Positions 8,703 to 16,780 of a stretch of DNA of 64,000 bases are shown in pieces (within the stretch, counting starts at the first letter, position 1; each line of letters begins with the position of its first letter). This stretch comes from JARRNE01 sp963824085. Lineage in GTDB: Bacteria > Pseudomonadota > Gammaproteobacteria > Chromatiales > Chromatiaceae. The stretch covers positions 296,655 to 360,654 of the forward strand of contig CAWGNT010000013.1 in the NCBI GenBank assembly GCA_963824085.1, read 5' to 3'. Under the pieces are notes generated by a model. That model ran no database searches. It saw only the letters and a program-made list of their open reading frames with translations, and was not told the DNA's origin. The position numbers were made by a program, and so were the translations under genes.

Positions 8703-9446
8703 TCAGTCGCTTTCAGGGTTGGGCGCGCCGTCAGCCCTCGTCCGCGCGTTCGGCTCACCCTTGCGGCCGTTTGGCGACAGCAGCTGAAGGCGCTCCAGCC
8801 GCGGTAACCGAGCGGCGCGCAGGCGCAGGTAGCAGACGGCCGGCTCCTCCGCCAGGAACTCAAGCTCCAGCGATGTCCCGCGCGTCGTCGCACACTCATC
8901 CACCAGCGGCTCGAAGTGCTCGCTCAGCACTTCGGCGCGTACCCTGGCCGGCTCGGCCAGGTGCAAGACGAGGCGGTGCTCTCCCGCGGCGAGGACACCA
9001 AGGGGGATAAAGTAGGTGCCGCTGGACGGCTCTCGGTAGCCATCCAGCGTCTCGCGTGTGGCCCTGGACGGCGCATCGAGGGGCGGCAACGGCACGTAGG
9101 CGCACCGGTGTTTCATGTACGCGAGGATGGCGTAGAGCTGACGCGCGATCTCGGGCTCGACCGCTCCGGTGTACCGGCGGATGTGGTCGAAGGCGGCCTC
9201 CGGTCCGCTGGAGAAGGTGAGGCGCCCGCTGCATTCCCCTTCGTGACAGCGCGCGCAGATGGTGTTGAAGCGGAGAACGGCGCCGGCATCGAATGTCTGT
9301 GCCGCCGCGGCGAACGGCAGCAGCGCCAGGACGGCGATCAGGCGGCGGAAACGCAGCGCAGGCCGCGGCCCCCGCCGTCGCTTGGCGACGATGCGCCACC
9401 AACCGGCGCAGGCTGAAGGGTCGGACGAGCGTAATGGTCCCCGCAC
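8703..9446 (-). CDS. Periplasmic monohaem c-type cytochrome, unknown role
   Basis: A 247-aa protein with a hydrophobic segment (LIAVLALLPFAAAA, about residues 36-49) that looks like an export signal behind a long basic N-terminus. It has one haem motif CARCH (Cys64, Cys67, His68). The region after residue 110 has no recognised fold and is beta-rich by eye. It starts 9 bp after the norD stop, so it belongs to the norEF-QD transcript and may pass electrons to or from the NO reductase. The true start is uncertain because the signal peptide is unusually far from the first codon. I do not recognise the family. Confidence 0.65.
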   Translation of the reverse strand: MRGPLRSSDPSACAGWWRIVAKRRRGPRPALRFRRLIAVLALLPFAAAAQTFDAGAVLRFNTICARCHEGECSGRLTFSSGPEAAFDHIRRYTGAVEPEIARQLYAILAYMKHRCAYVPLPPLDAPSRATRETLDGYREPSSGTYFIPLGVLAAGEHRLVLHLAEPARVRAEVLSEHFEPLVDECATTRGTSLELEFLAEEPAVCYLRLRAARLPRLERLQLLSPNGRKGEPNARTRADGAPNPESD

Positions 9447-9454
9447 GGCGTATC

Positions 9455-11287
9455 TCAGGCGGTCAGGCGGGCATAGAGCAGTGGCAGGCGCGACGGCAGC
9501 TCGGCGGGCCGGCGGATGACCAGATAGCCGCCCGTGCCGAAGAGGTGGGGCAGGTACTCGTTGCCCCGCTCGTCGATGGTGACACAGAAGGGCTCGAGGC
9601 CCAGGCGGCGGGCCGCCTGCACGGCGTGGCGCGTGTCCTCGATGCCGTAGCGGCCCTCGTACTGGTCCAAGTCGTTCGGCTTGCCGTCGCTCAGAATGAG
9701 CAGCAGGCGCCGGCCCCCCGCCTGCTCGGCGAGCAGGTTGGTGGCGTGGCGGATGCCCGCGCCCATGCGCGTGTAGTAGCCCGGCTTGATGGCCTGGATG
9801 CGGCCGCGCACGCGCGCGCCGTACGCCTCGTCGAACCCTTTCAGGGTGTGCACCCGCACCGGGTCGCGCCGGCGTGACGAGAAGCCGAACATGCCGAAGC
9901 GGTCCCCTGTGGCGGCCAGGCTCTCGGCGAACAGGAACAGGCTCGCGCGAATGACGTCAATGACCCGGGCGCGGTCGTCGATCCAGGTGTCGGTGGAGAG
10001 GGACAGGTCCGCGAGGAGCAGGCAGGCGAGGTCGCGCGCGCCGCTGCGCATCTCCCGGTAGAGGCCGTCGGCGGCGACGCCCCGCCCGGTCCGCCGATCG
10101 GAGGCGAAGCGCAGATAGGCGTCCAGGTCCACCTCCTGCCCGTCGGGCTGAGCCCGGTGCCAGACCCGGGCGGGTGCGAGGGCCTGGAACTGGCTGCGCA
10201 GGCGCTTGGCGATGTGCCGCAGGTGTTGCGGCAGCTCGCAGGGTGCGGCCTCCGCCGCCTGCATGGAGACGATGCGGCAGTGGTTCGGACGCAGTCGGGC
10301 GCGCTTCCAGTCCCACTCCGGGAGCAGGATGCCGTCGGCAAGGACCAGGTCGTCCTCGGACTCGGCGGGCAGGTCCAGGTCGAACTTGAGGCGTGCGCCG
10401 GATGCCTTGCGGTCTCGGGCGACCGCGATGCGCTCGAGGTCCTCGGCGGCGCTGCGGGCCTGCTCCAGGTCGTCCTCATCGTCGGTCCCGCGGTCCACCT
10501 TCACGTACTCGCCGAAGGTGAGGATGTTCTCCATGCGGATGGTGACCAGACCCTGATTCTTCTCGGGCATCTCGACCCGCTCGCCGCGGCGGCGCCGGTG
10601 CCCTTCGAGCTCCGCCGCCTTTCCGTCGCCCTCGCTGCGGGCGCCGTCGGCTTGCTTGGATGTGTTCCCCCGCGCCAGGGGCGGATCCGGGTGGAGCCAC
10701 AGGGGCACGGGGTACGGCGGGCGGCCGCACGGGGGCGGGGCCTCGGCCTTGCCTGGCCGCTCTAAGGCGTCACGGACCGCCTGCTCCTGCCGGCCCTCGG
10801 CGGCGGGCATGCCCTGCGGGTCCGGACGCTGGCGCAGGTGGGCGGCGACGAGGCGCCGGTAGCGCTCCCGCAGCCCGGGAAACCGCTGCAGGGTGCGGGC
10901 CGCGAGCGTTTGGTTGCGCCGGAACCAGCTTCCAGTCGCGCCGTCCGCGCCGGAGGCGAGTGCCGCGAGCCAGAGATAGAGATCGCGATTGAGGCCGGCC
11001 TCAGGAAAACAGTCGATCAACGGCGGCAGGCGCAGGGAGCGCTCGTCGCGCCAGGCGAGCGCCACCCGCCCGCCCGTGCCCGCGATTCGTTGCAGCAAGC
11101 TGCGCCGGCCGCGATAGGCCGTCGCATCCGCCGCCTCCACCGACAGGCCGCCGTCGCCGCCCAGCGCACGGAACAGGATAGCGACCGTGCCGGACACCTG
11201 ATTCAGGCGAACGGCCGCCTGCGGATGGCTCCGGGACGCGGCGCGCGTGATGAGGCGGTGCCAGATCTCGCCGACCTTCTCTTCCAT
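9455..11287 (-). CDS. norD: NorD, VWA-domain NO reductase activation protein
   Basis: A 610-aa protein with a C-terminal von Willebrand factor A domain. The MIDAS motif is DLSLSTD, and the NorD-typical GRYGIEDTRHAV follows SDGKPNDLDQYE. NorD partners the AAA+ ATPase NorQ and is required for maturation of cNOR, probably insertion of the non-haem iron. The N-terminal 250 residues are less conserved and proline/arginine rich around 190-240. The ATG at 11287 directly abuts the stop of the upstream polyferredoxin gene, consistent with one transcript. Confidence 0.92.
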   Translation of the reverse strand: MEEKVGEIWHRLITRAASRSHPQAAVRLNQVSGTVAILFRALGGDGGLSVEAADATAYRGRRSLLQRIAGTGGRVALAWRDERSLRLPPLIDCFPEAGLNRDLYLWLAALASGADGATGSWFRRNQTLAARTLQRFPGLRERYRRLVAAHLRQRPDPQGMPAAEGRQEQAVRDALERPGKAEAPPPCGRPPYPVPLWLHPDPPLARGNTSKQADGARSEGDGKAAELEGHRRRRGERVEMPEKNQGLVTIRMENILTFGEYVKVDRGTDDEDDLEQARSAAEDLERIAVARDRKASGARLKFDLDLPAESEDDLVLADGILLPEWDWKRARLRPNHCRIVSMQAAEAAPCELPQHLRHIAKRLRSQFQALAPARVWHRAQPDGQEVDLDAYLRFASDRRTGRGVAADGLYREMRSGARDLACLLLADLSLSTDTWIDDRARVIDVIRASLFLFAESLAATGDRFGMFGFSSRRRDPVRVHTLKGFDEAYGARVRGRIQAIKPGYYTRMGAGIRHATNLLAEQAGGRRLLLILSDGKPNDLDQYEGRYGIEDTRHAVQAARRLGLEPFCVTIDERGNEYLPHLFGTGGYLVIRRPAELPSRLPLLYARLTA

Positions 11288-12298
11288 CTAGGCGCCTCGC
11301 GCGGCGGCGGTCTGCCTCAGCGTTGCCCCGCCCACTTGCGGGGTCTCCGGCTTCGGGCCGGATCCGCGGCCGGCCGGTGCGGGCCGCCCGGTCACCACCG
11401 GAAGGGCCGGATCGCCCGCCACCCAGCGCAGCAGGCTCTGCTCGGGACGCCCGCCCTGGACCTGGGTGCAGGCGGCGATGCATTCCGCGCACTCGGTGCA
11501 GGTGAACATCTTGCGCTTGAGGGTGCGCGGTCGCAGCCGCATGGGGCAGGCGTTGTCGCAGGCGTTGTTGCAGTCCGTGCAGGAATCGGCCCGCGGCGTG
11601 TCGAAGCCCACCACCATGGCCCGCGGGTTCGCCATCCAGGCGAGGCTCTGGAACAGGCCGACGGCGCAGCCGAAGCGGCAGAAGAGGTGGCGGGCGAGGA
11701 GGAACTCCACGGTCAGTGCCGCCGTCCCGGCGGTCAGAAAGACCGCCTGATTGCGGGTCAGCTCGCCGCTCACGAGGTTGTGGTAGATCGCCGCCGGGGG
11801 GAGGAGATAGGTGAGCAGCACCAGGGCCCACAGGAAGGCGAAGCCGATGACGGCCGTCAGGGTGGGGAGCCAGTACCAGGCGTTGGGCCGCAGCCGGCGC
11901 CCGTCCGGCTGCAGCTCGGGCAGGGGCTTGCGCTCCCACAGGCTCGGCTTGCCGCAGGCCCGGCGCATCAGCCGGTTGATCAGCTCGACCACCGAGAAGT
12001 GGGGACAGAGCCAGCCGCAGTAGAGGCGCCCGTAGCGCCAGGCGAGCCATAGAAACAGGGCGGCGCCGCCGAACAGCGGCAGAAAGCCGCGGAGCAGGAG
12101 GTTGAGAGCGGCCTCGCCGGCGCCCGCCTGACCCGCCAGGAAGGTGTCGATACCCAGGGTCCAGTCCTGCCCGAAGAGGATTGCATGCCCGCGGGTGAGA
12201 TCGATGCGGAAGATGTCGAGCACCGGGGCAAGCACGAAGAGCGCGAAGAACCCGGCCTGGAACAGGGCGCGCCGGCGCTGCAGGACTGTCCTAGCCAT
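11288..12298 (-). CDS. Membrane-bound polyferredoxin (NapH/NosR-like 4Fe-4S protein)
   Basis: A 336-aa membrane protein with four or five helices, two CxxxCP-type motifs next to helices (CGWLCPHF and CRFGCAVG) and two ferredoxin-like 4Fe-4S clusters (CTDCNNACDNACP and CTECAECIAAC). The architecture resembles NapH/CcoG and the C-terminal part of NosR, which move electrons between the quinone pool and periplasmic partners. It sits between norQ and norD, overlaps the preceding gene by 8 bp and abuts norD, so a role in NO reductase assembly or electron supply is inferred. The C-terminal 60 residues are Pro/Gly-rich and not recognisable. Confidence 0.85.
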   Translation of the reverse strand: MARTVLQRRRALFQAGFFALFVLAPVLDIFRIDLTRGHAILFGQDWTLGIDTFLAGQAGAGEAALNLLLRGFLPLFGGAALFLWLAWRYGRLYCGWLCPHFSVVELINRLMRRACGKPSLWERKPLPELQPDGRRLRPNAWYWLPTLTAVIGFAFLWALVLLTYLLPPAAIYHNLVSGELTRNQAVFLTAGTAALTVEFLLARHLFCRFGCAVGLFQSLAWMANPRAMVVGFDTPRADSCTDCNNACDNACPMRLRPRTLKRKMFTCTECAECIAACTQVQGGRPEQSLLRWVAGDPALPVVTGRPAPAGRGSGPKPETPQVGGATLRQTAAARGA

Positions 12299-12716
12299 GC
12301 GGCCCTTCCTTGGGGCAGCCCAGGGGAAGCGGGCGGCCCACGACGGGAAACCGCCAGCACTGCCCGGCGAGCGCCTTGGCGAGACCCACGATGCCGAAAA
12401 GGACGAGCGTCGAGTGGCAGACCGTGAAATAGAGGATGACCAGCACCCAGGTGTGGATCCCCCGGTAGCCGCCGAGGGCCAGGATCAGCAGATTGACGGC
12501 AACGAGCAGGACGCCGGCCCAGAGGCTCGCCGAAAAGGTCTGCTCGACGTGGGCCGCGGCCAGCGGCGGGGTGTCCGCGTTGCGGCGCAGGAAGAGGACG
12601 GCGAGGCCGATGAAGGAGACCGCAGGCAGGAGCAGCAGGTTCGCGAGGTAGAGGGCCTCGGCCGTAACGGCCAGGCCGCTGCCCGCAGGAGCCGATTCCT
12701 CAGCCAAGCGTTGCAT
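12291..12716 (-). CDS. Four-helix membrane protein of the nor operon, unknown
   Basis: A 141-aa protein with about four hydrophobic helices (YLANLLLLPAVSFIGLAVLF, a helix around WAGVLLVAVNLLILAL, WVLVILYFTVCHSTLVLFGIV). The ATG at 12716 (MQRLAEES) is chosen: it overlaps the norQ stop by 17 bp and follows a GGGAAG. It overlaps the next gene by 8 bp. Small membrane proteins of this kind recur between norQ and norD in beta- and gammaproteobacteria without an assigned function; an assembly role is inference from position only. Confidence 0.75.
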   Translation of the reverse strand: MQRLAEESAPAGSGLAVTAEALYLANLLLLPAVSFIGLAVLFLRRNADTPPLAAAHVEQTFSASLWAGVLLVAVNLLILALGGYRGIHTWVLVILYFTVCHSTLVLFGIVGLAKALAGQCWRFPVVGRPLPLGCPKEGPHG

Positions 12717-13539
12717 CCACGACTTCCCGCAGCGCGGCGATGGTCTCCGCATCGTCCGTCAGGGGCTCGACGAGCGCCGCGTAGCAGGCATCGCGCACCG
12801 CCATCCCGCTCTGAATGAGCGTGGCCGCATAGACCAGCAGGCGGGTGGATGCCGCCTCCTCCAGGTCGTGATCCTTCAGCGCCCGCAAGGCGCCGGCAAG
12901 CCGTACCAGGGCCTGCGCCTGTGTCTCGTCGATGCCGCTCTCGCCCGCAAGGATCTCCGCCTCCAGCCCCGGGGGCGGGAAATCGAAGCTCACGGCGACG
13001 AAGCGTTGGCGGGTGCTCGGCTTCATGCCCTTGAGCAGGTTCTGGTAGCCGGGGTTGAAGGACACCACCAGCATGAACTCGGGCGGGGCCTCGAGGATCT
13101 CCCCCGTACGCTCCAGGGGCAGGATGCGCCGGTCGTCCGTCAACGGGTGCAGCACCACGGTGGTGTCCTTGCGCGCCTCCACCACCTCGTCCAGATAACA
13201 GATGGCCCCCTCGCGCACGGCCCGGGTCAGGGGTCCGTCGCTCCAGAAGGTGCCGCTGTCGCCGATCAGGTGGCGGCCCACCAGGTCCGCGGCCGTCAGG
13301 TCGTCGTGGCAGGCCACGGTGTACAGGGGACGCCCCAGCCGGGCCGCCATGTATTGGATGAAGCGCGTCTTCCCGCAGCCTGTCGGTCCCTTGATCATGA
13401 GCGGCAGGCGGTCGCGGTAGGCGTGCTCGAACAGGCGGATCTCGTTGCCCTGAGGACGGTAGAAGACCGCCGGCTCGTTGCGGGACGGACTCAAGGCAAC
13501 CGCGGAGGTGCAATAGGCAGCGTGCATTCTGTCACCCAT
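12700..13539 (-). CDS. norQ: NorQ, MoxR-type AAA+ ATPase
   Basis: A MoxR-class AAA+ ATPase of about 280 aa (CbbQ/NirQ/NorQ family). The Walker A motif is GPTGCGKT, the Walker B is CYLDEVVEA and the sensor region is LVVSFNPGYQNLLKGMKPSTRQRF, diagnostic for NorQ/CbbQ. With NorD it remodels cNOR for metal insertion. Starts at 13575 (GTG), 13539 (ATG) and 13527 (ATG) are all in frame before the conserved core; I take 13539, and the ribosome-binding site does not decide. It lies 70 bp after the small periplasmic protein gene. Confidence 0.93.
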   Translation of the reverse strand: MGDRMHAAYCTSAVALSPSRNEPAVFYRPQGNEIRLFEHAYRDRLPLMIKGPTGCGKTRFIQYMAARLGRPLYTVACHDDLTAADLVGRHLIGDSGTFWSDGPLTRAVREGAICYLDEVVEARKDTTVVLHPLTDDRRILPLERTGEILEAPPEFMLVVSFNPGYQNLLKGMKPSTRQRFVAVSFDFPPPGLEAEILAGESGIDETQAQALVRLAGALRALKDHDLEEAASTRLLVYAATLIQSGMAVRDACYAALVEPLTDDAETIAALREVVDATLG

Positions 13540-13610
13540 GGCTTGGCCCGGTCCCCCGTCCGGGGACGTGCCCACGTGGCGGGGACCGGGGTGGTCAAGG
13601 ACGTGACGGG

Positions 13611-14009
13611 CTAGTTGCAGCCCATCGCGGCCTTCATCTTCTTCATGCGCTCGGCCTGGATGCCGGTGGCGATCGCCTTGGCATCGGCGTTCTTCCCGGC
13701 GTAAACGGCCGGGATGATCTCGCTCTCGCGCGTCTCCTTGAAGGCCTCCCAGACCGGCTTGAACTCAGCCGCCTTGGCGGCGTCGGGGCCGGAGGCCATG
13801 GACTCGAGATCCGCATCGAGTCGATCGCTGGCGGCATGGACCTTGGACTTGTAGTCGTCGAGCGCCGCTGGATCGGTGGCACCGATCATGGCAACCAGCT
13901 CGGTGCGGGCCGCCGCCAGGTCTGCGCAGGCATCCGCCGTTGTCGCAGCGTTGGCGAGACCGACGGAAGAGAGTAGTGCGGCAGTCAGTAGTAGTGGCAA
14001 GTGCTTCAT
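13611..14009 (-). CDS. Small periplasmic helical protein, FNR/DNR-controlled, unknown
   Basis: A 132-aa exported protein: signal peptide KHLPLLLTAALLSSVGLANA, then a mature chain rich in Ala, Lys, Glu and Asp that reads as a helical bundle. There is no CxxCH, so it is not a cytochrome c' despite similar size. Two cysteines remain (DACADL near the mature N-terminus and MGCN at the C-terminus), which could form a disulfide. The second of two consecutive ATGs (14009) has the better spacing to AGGAGG. A palindrome at 14126-14139 suggests FNR/DNR control. It lies between norE/norF and norQ. Function unknown. Confidence 0.8.
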   Translation of the reverse strand: MKHLPLLLTAALLSSVGLANAATTADACADLAAARTELVAMIGATDPAALDDYKSKVHAASDRLDADLESMASGPDAAKAAEFKPVWEAFKETRESEIIPAVYAGKNADAKAIATGIQAERMKKMKAAMGCN

Positions 14010-14125
14010 CATGTCCTCCTCTAGAGCGGAAAGGCGGTTGATCTGTCGTGGTGCCTCTCGGTGCCTACAACACTCTCACGGCAACGAGAGGCGGCCGATC
14101 ATTCCTTAGCCTTTACAGATGCTCC

Positions 14126-14139
14126 TTAACCTGGATCAA
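14126..14139 (-). promoter_or_regulatory. FNR/DNR-type box upstream of the helical-protein gene
   Basis: On the minus strand TTGAT-CCAG-GTTAA, one mismatch in the right half-site from the FNR/DNR consensus. Its centre is about 120 bp before the ATG at 14009; a class II start near 14091 would leave an 80-nt leader. The -10 is weak (TAAGGA-like). Confidence 0.65.
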
Positions 14140-14203
14140 GTGGACCGGTCCGCTGCGGGCAACTGCGAGGGGCTCACTGCGCCGAGGGGCCGACACGCCT
14201 CCG

Positions 14204-14482
14204 TCAGCCGGCGAGCGCGAAGGCGGCGGTGATAAGTGCGCCGGGGATGGAGAGCCATAGGAAGATCACCCACCGCCATAAACCCCGCACGCCCTTCAAG
14301 CCCATGAAATAGTCGCCCACCATCTGCCCCTTGATCAGCGCGAAGCCCAAGACCAGCAGCGACACCTTAACGCCGCGAGCCCCGCTGACGCCGATCGTGT
14401 AGGTGGCCAGCGTAAGCGCCAGCATCACCAAATAGACGCGGGTGCAGGGGCGAAGCCATTTGACTTGAGTGTCCCTTGCCAT
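14204..14482 (-). CDS. norF: NorF-like / cytochrome oxidase subunit IV-family membrane protein
   Basis: A 92-aa protein with three hydrophobic helices, matching the small COX4/NorF-like proteins encoded after norE. In denitrifiers NorE and NorF support activity of cNOR without being purified with it. Its ATG overlaps the norE stop by one base (TGATG), so translation is coupled. I use norF for the position and size class; sequence similarity among NorF proteins is low. Confidence 0.75.
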   Translation of the reverse strand: MARDTQVKWLRPCTRVYLVMLALTLATYTIGVSGARGVKVSLLVLGFALIKGQMVGDYFMGLKGVRGLWRWVIFLWLSIPGALITAAFALAG

Positions 14483-15063
14483 CACCGCATCACATAGACC
14501 AGAGGGAAAAGGATCAGCCACACCAGGTCGACCATGTGCCAATAAGATGCCCCTGTCTCCACCCCTGTGTGCTCGGTCGCCGAGTAGCCGCGGCGATGGG
14601 CCTTGACCGCGACCGCGCCGAGAATCGTCATCCCGAGGATGACGTGCATGAAATGGAAGAACGTCAGGGACAAATAAAACATGTAAAACGTATTCGTGCT
14701 CAGGCGCACGCCTTCGCCGAAATGGTGGACGTACTCCGCGGACTTCACCGCGAGAAACACCGCGCCCATCCCGAGGGCGGCCAGCAGCCAGTGCACGCAC
14801 AGCCGGCTGCTGCCCGCGCGGATCGCCGCAACCGCGCGCACGACGAAGTAGCTGCTTGTGATCAGGACGACGGTGTTGATCAGGCCGGCCCGCTGGTCGA
14901 GGGTACGCTGGTAAGTGTTGAACAGGTCCACGTGATGCACACGCGTGAAGGCGTATGCCCCGAAGAAAGCAGCGAACACCGCCAGCTCCGCCAGGATAAA
15001 GATCCAGATCGCCAGGTCGCCGGGGGGGTAGCGTGCCTCCAGGTCCTGCGCCGGTACTGCCAC
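14482..15063 (-). CDS. norE: NorE, cytochrome c oxidase subunit III-like protein
   Basis: A COX3-family membrane protein of about 193 aa. Five helices are visible, with the family segments WIFILAELAVFAAFFGAY, SSYFVVRA and FYLSLTFFHFMHVILGM, and HMVDLVWLILFPLVYV at the end. NorE is an accessory of cNOR. I prefer the GTG at 15063: it follows GGAGG with 6-nt spacing, whereas the ATG at 15087 would coincide with the transcription start predicted from the FNR box at 15123-15136. First gene of the norEF-QD operon. Confidence 0.88.
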   Translation of the reverse strand: MAVPAQDLEARYPPGDLAIWIFILAELAVFAAFFGAYAFTRVHHVDLFNTYQRTLDQRAGLINTVVLITSSYFVVRAVAAIRAGSSRLCVHWLLAALGMGAVFLAVKSAEYVHHFGEGVRLSTNTFYMFYLSLTFFHFMHVILGMTILGAVAVKAHRRGYSATEHTGVETGASYWHMVDLVWLILFPLVYVMR

Positions 15064-15122
15064 ATCTGCCTCCTGGGGCTTCCACATGGACCGGATGCTA
15101 GGAGTGCGCCCTTGATTGGGCC

Positions 15123-15136
15123 TTGACTGACATCAA
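15123..15136 (-). promoter_or_regulatory. FNR/DNR box and class II promoter of norE
   Basis: TTGAC-TGAC-ATCAA read on the plus strand, which is TTGAT-GTCA-GTCAA on the minus strand and fits the consensus. With the centre at -41.5 the start falls near 15088, and TAGCAT at 15095-15100 (minus strand) is in the -10 position. This supports the GTG start of norE at 15063. Confidence 0.8.
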
Positions 15137-15249
15137 TCGATGCCTGACCGGCACTCGTCGGAGGTCCTTAGGGTGTCCGGCGGCGATCCCGTAAGGGCGA
15201 ACGCAAACGCGGGCTGGACAGGTCCAATCTGCGAACAGAGGAGGTAACG

Positions 15250-15450
15250 ATGGCGAAAGGCGATGATTACCAGCTTGCCCTTACAGTCCGGGATGCCTGT
15301 CTGCAGGCGGCGATTGATGCCTATGAGCGTGCGGGTATGAGCGGGTTGTGCGGAGAGGGTCGGTGGGAAATGGCTATCCAGGCTATCAGGGCTCTAGACC
15401 TGCGGCCGGTCATTGCGGAGATCGAAGGGGTCAGGCGCTCGGAGCCTTGA
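15250..15450 (+). CDS. Small conserved acidic protein, unknown
   Basis: A 66-aa protein behind a good ribosome-binding site (GAGGAGGT 5-6 nt before ATG). It reads as two helices with VRDACLQAAIDAYERAGMSGLCGEGRWEMA, a pattern seen in small proteins of unknown role in denitrifying proteobacteria. One cysteine occurs in each helix. It is divergent from norE and shares the intergenic region that holds the norE FNR box. No domain recognised. Confidence 0.7.
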   Translation: MAKGDDYQLALTVRDACLQAAIDAYERAGMSGLCGEGRWEMAIQAIRALDLRPVIAEIEGVRRSEP

Positions 15451-15471
15451 TCCAGCCGGCACCGAGCACGT

Positions 15472-15485
15472 TTGACCGGCATCAA
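15472..15485 (+). promoter_or_regulatory. FNR/DNR box of the DsrC-like gene
   Basis: TTGAC-CGGC-ATCAA. The class II start would be near 15520, with a TTACAAAT-like -10 at about 15507. The next gene starts at 15588 behind AAGGAGG. Confidence 0.75.
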
Positions 15486-15587
15486 ATCGCCTCAGGACCC
15501 TTCGCGTTACAAATACACCTCATATCCACAGTATTCGGCTAGGTCTTGTGGCGGTTGCCCGCGACCGCTCGAAGGCAAGGAGGTAGC

Positions 15588-16229
15588 ATGATCAGCGTCA
15601 AGGTCTTCATGAGGGTCACCAACGAGCCGCTGAAGCGCACGCCCGTGGTGCTGCAGCTCGATCCGGACGGCCGGTATACACCGCCGGTGCCCACCGATCG
15701 GACGGGCGTCGCGCGATTCGACATTCCGCCTAGCAGCGGGAAGGTCTTGGTCTCAGGGGTCGAGCGCTACCATGGGCGACTGGAGGGGGAGATCCCCATT
15801 GGGCTCTGGTCCATCACCCAAGCGGGTTACGGTTCTGAAGGCACCCCCGGCGAGTTTCCGGAAGGCAGTAACGCCTATCCGAACATGGCGACCCGCAGCA
15901 TCCGGGTCGACGGGCGTGAGGTGCTCACTGACAGTGAAGGCTATCTGGTCAATCCGGCCGACTGGTCCGAGGCGTTTGTCAGAAGCCAGGCGGCAGCCGA
16001 GGACCTGCCGTTGACTGGAGAACACTGGGAGATCGTCCGCTTTCTCCGCGAGCACTACGCGCAGCATGGCACTCAGATTACAGTGCGGGACATGGTTCGC
16101 CATTTCCGTAAGCTGTGGGGTGAGGAGCGGGGAAACAGTCGCTACCTGCACAAGCTCTTTCCCCACGGAGGCCCGCAAAAGCAGGGCAACCGACTGGCCG
16201 GCCTTTTGCGCACCAAGGGCGAGCACTGA
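15588..16229 (+). CDS. DsrC/TusE-fold protein without redox cysteines, fused to a beta-rich N-terminal domain
   Basis: A 213-aa protein. Residues 104-213 match the DsrC/TusE fold: VDGREVLTDSEGYLVNPADWSEAF, a helical middle with REHYAQHGTQITVRDMVRHF, and the C-terminal arm HGGPQKQGNRLAGL. In DsrC the arm carries two cysteines that shuttle persulfides; here Asn201 takes the place of the inner one, and the end GEH lacks the penultimate one. Cysteine-less DsrC homologues have been grouped as RspA, proposed regulatory proteins. Residues 1-95 are a beta-strand-rich domain resembling transthyretin/Ig-like folds (TPVVLQLDPDGRY, TDRTGVARFDIPP). ATG at 15588 follows AAGGAGG; an FNR/DNR box lies 100 bp upstream. 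A sulfur transfer role is ruled out by the missing cysteines; regulation or protein binding is inferred. Confidence 0.82.
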   Translation: MISVKVFMRVTNEPLKRTPVVLQLDPDGRYTPPVPTDRTGVARFDIPPSSGKVLVSGVERYHGRLEGEIPIGLWSITQAGYGSEGTPGEFPEGSNAYPNMATRSIRVDGREVLTDSEGYLVNPADWSEAFVRSQAAAEDLPLTGEHWEIVRFLREHYAQHGTQITVRDMVRHFRKLWGEERGNSRYLHKLFPHGGPQKQGNRLAGLLRTKGEH

Positions 16230-16325
16230 GACGGGTGAGGGCGGACCCGCAAACTGATAGCGCATCCGGTCAACGAGCTGTCGCGCTTGGGAACCCCCTA
16301 TTCCTAATCACGCGAGTAATCGACC

Positions 16326-16780
16326 ATGAGACGGATAGCGGCGCTCCGCAGCCTCTCCAGCGACCGCCATTCCGGACTGGTCCTAGCGCGCCGGGCACGC
16401 AAGGCGTCGGTGGCAGGGTTGGCGGTGCGGACGGCAACCTGGCAGGACCTCCGCCGGCGCTTCCGGGCGGAGCTGGAGCCCCATTTCGAGATCGAGGAAC
16501 GAGGGCTGCTGCCTGCGCTTTGTGCGGTGGGTGAAGCGGCCCTGGTCGATCGCACCCTTGCGGGGAGCATCGCTCCATGCGTGCGCTGATCGCAGACGAC
16601 CGCCCCGCGAGCCTGGCGGCGTTTGCAGATCTCTTGGAGGCGCACATCCGTTTCGAGGAGAACGAGCTGTTTGAGACTGCTCAGCGCACCCTCGCGGCGG
16701 AGACCCTAGCCAAGCTCGGGCACATCGACTGCGAATTGCGGCGCGCTGGTTGCGTGGCGGACCAGGATGCGAGTCCGTGA
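16326..16780 (+). pseudogene. Frameshifted hemerythrin-domain gene
   Basis: The first part (16326-16566) encodes ALRSLSSDRHSGLVLARRAR and ELEPHFEIEERGLLPAL, closely similar to the intact hemerythrin gene at 1645-2052. The rest (SMRALIADDRPASLAAFADLLEAHIRFEENELFE) continues in another frame. The break is in the G run of GCGGGGAGCAT near 16566: removing two G, or adding one, restores LAEH to match TLSEH of the paralogue. The ligands are preserved, so decay is either very recent or the base count is a sequencing error. With the frame restored the product would be about 150 aa. Confidence 0.8.

Noticed and set aside
13611..14009. Assignment as cytochrome c'
   Set aside because: No CxxCH motif anywhere in the mature chain.
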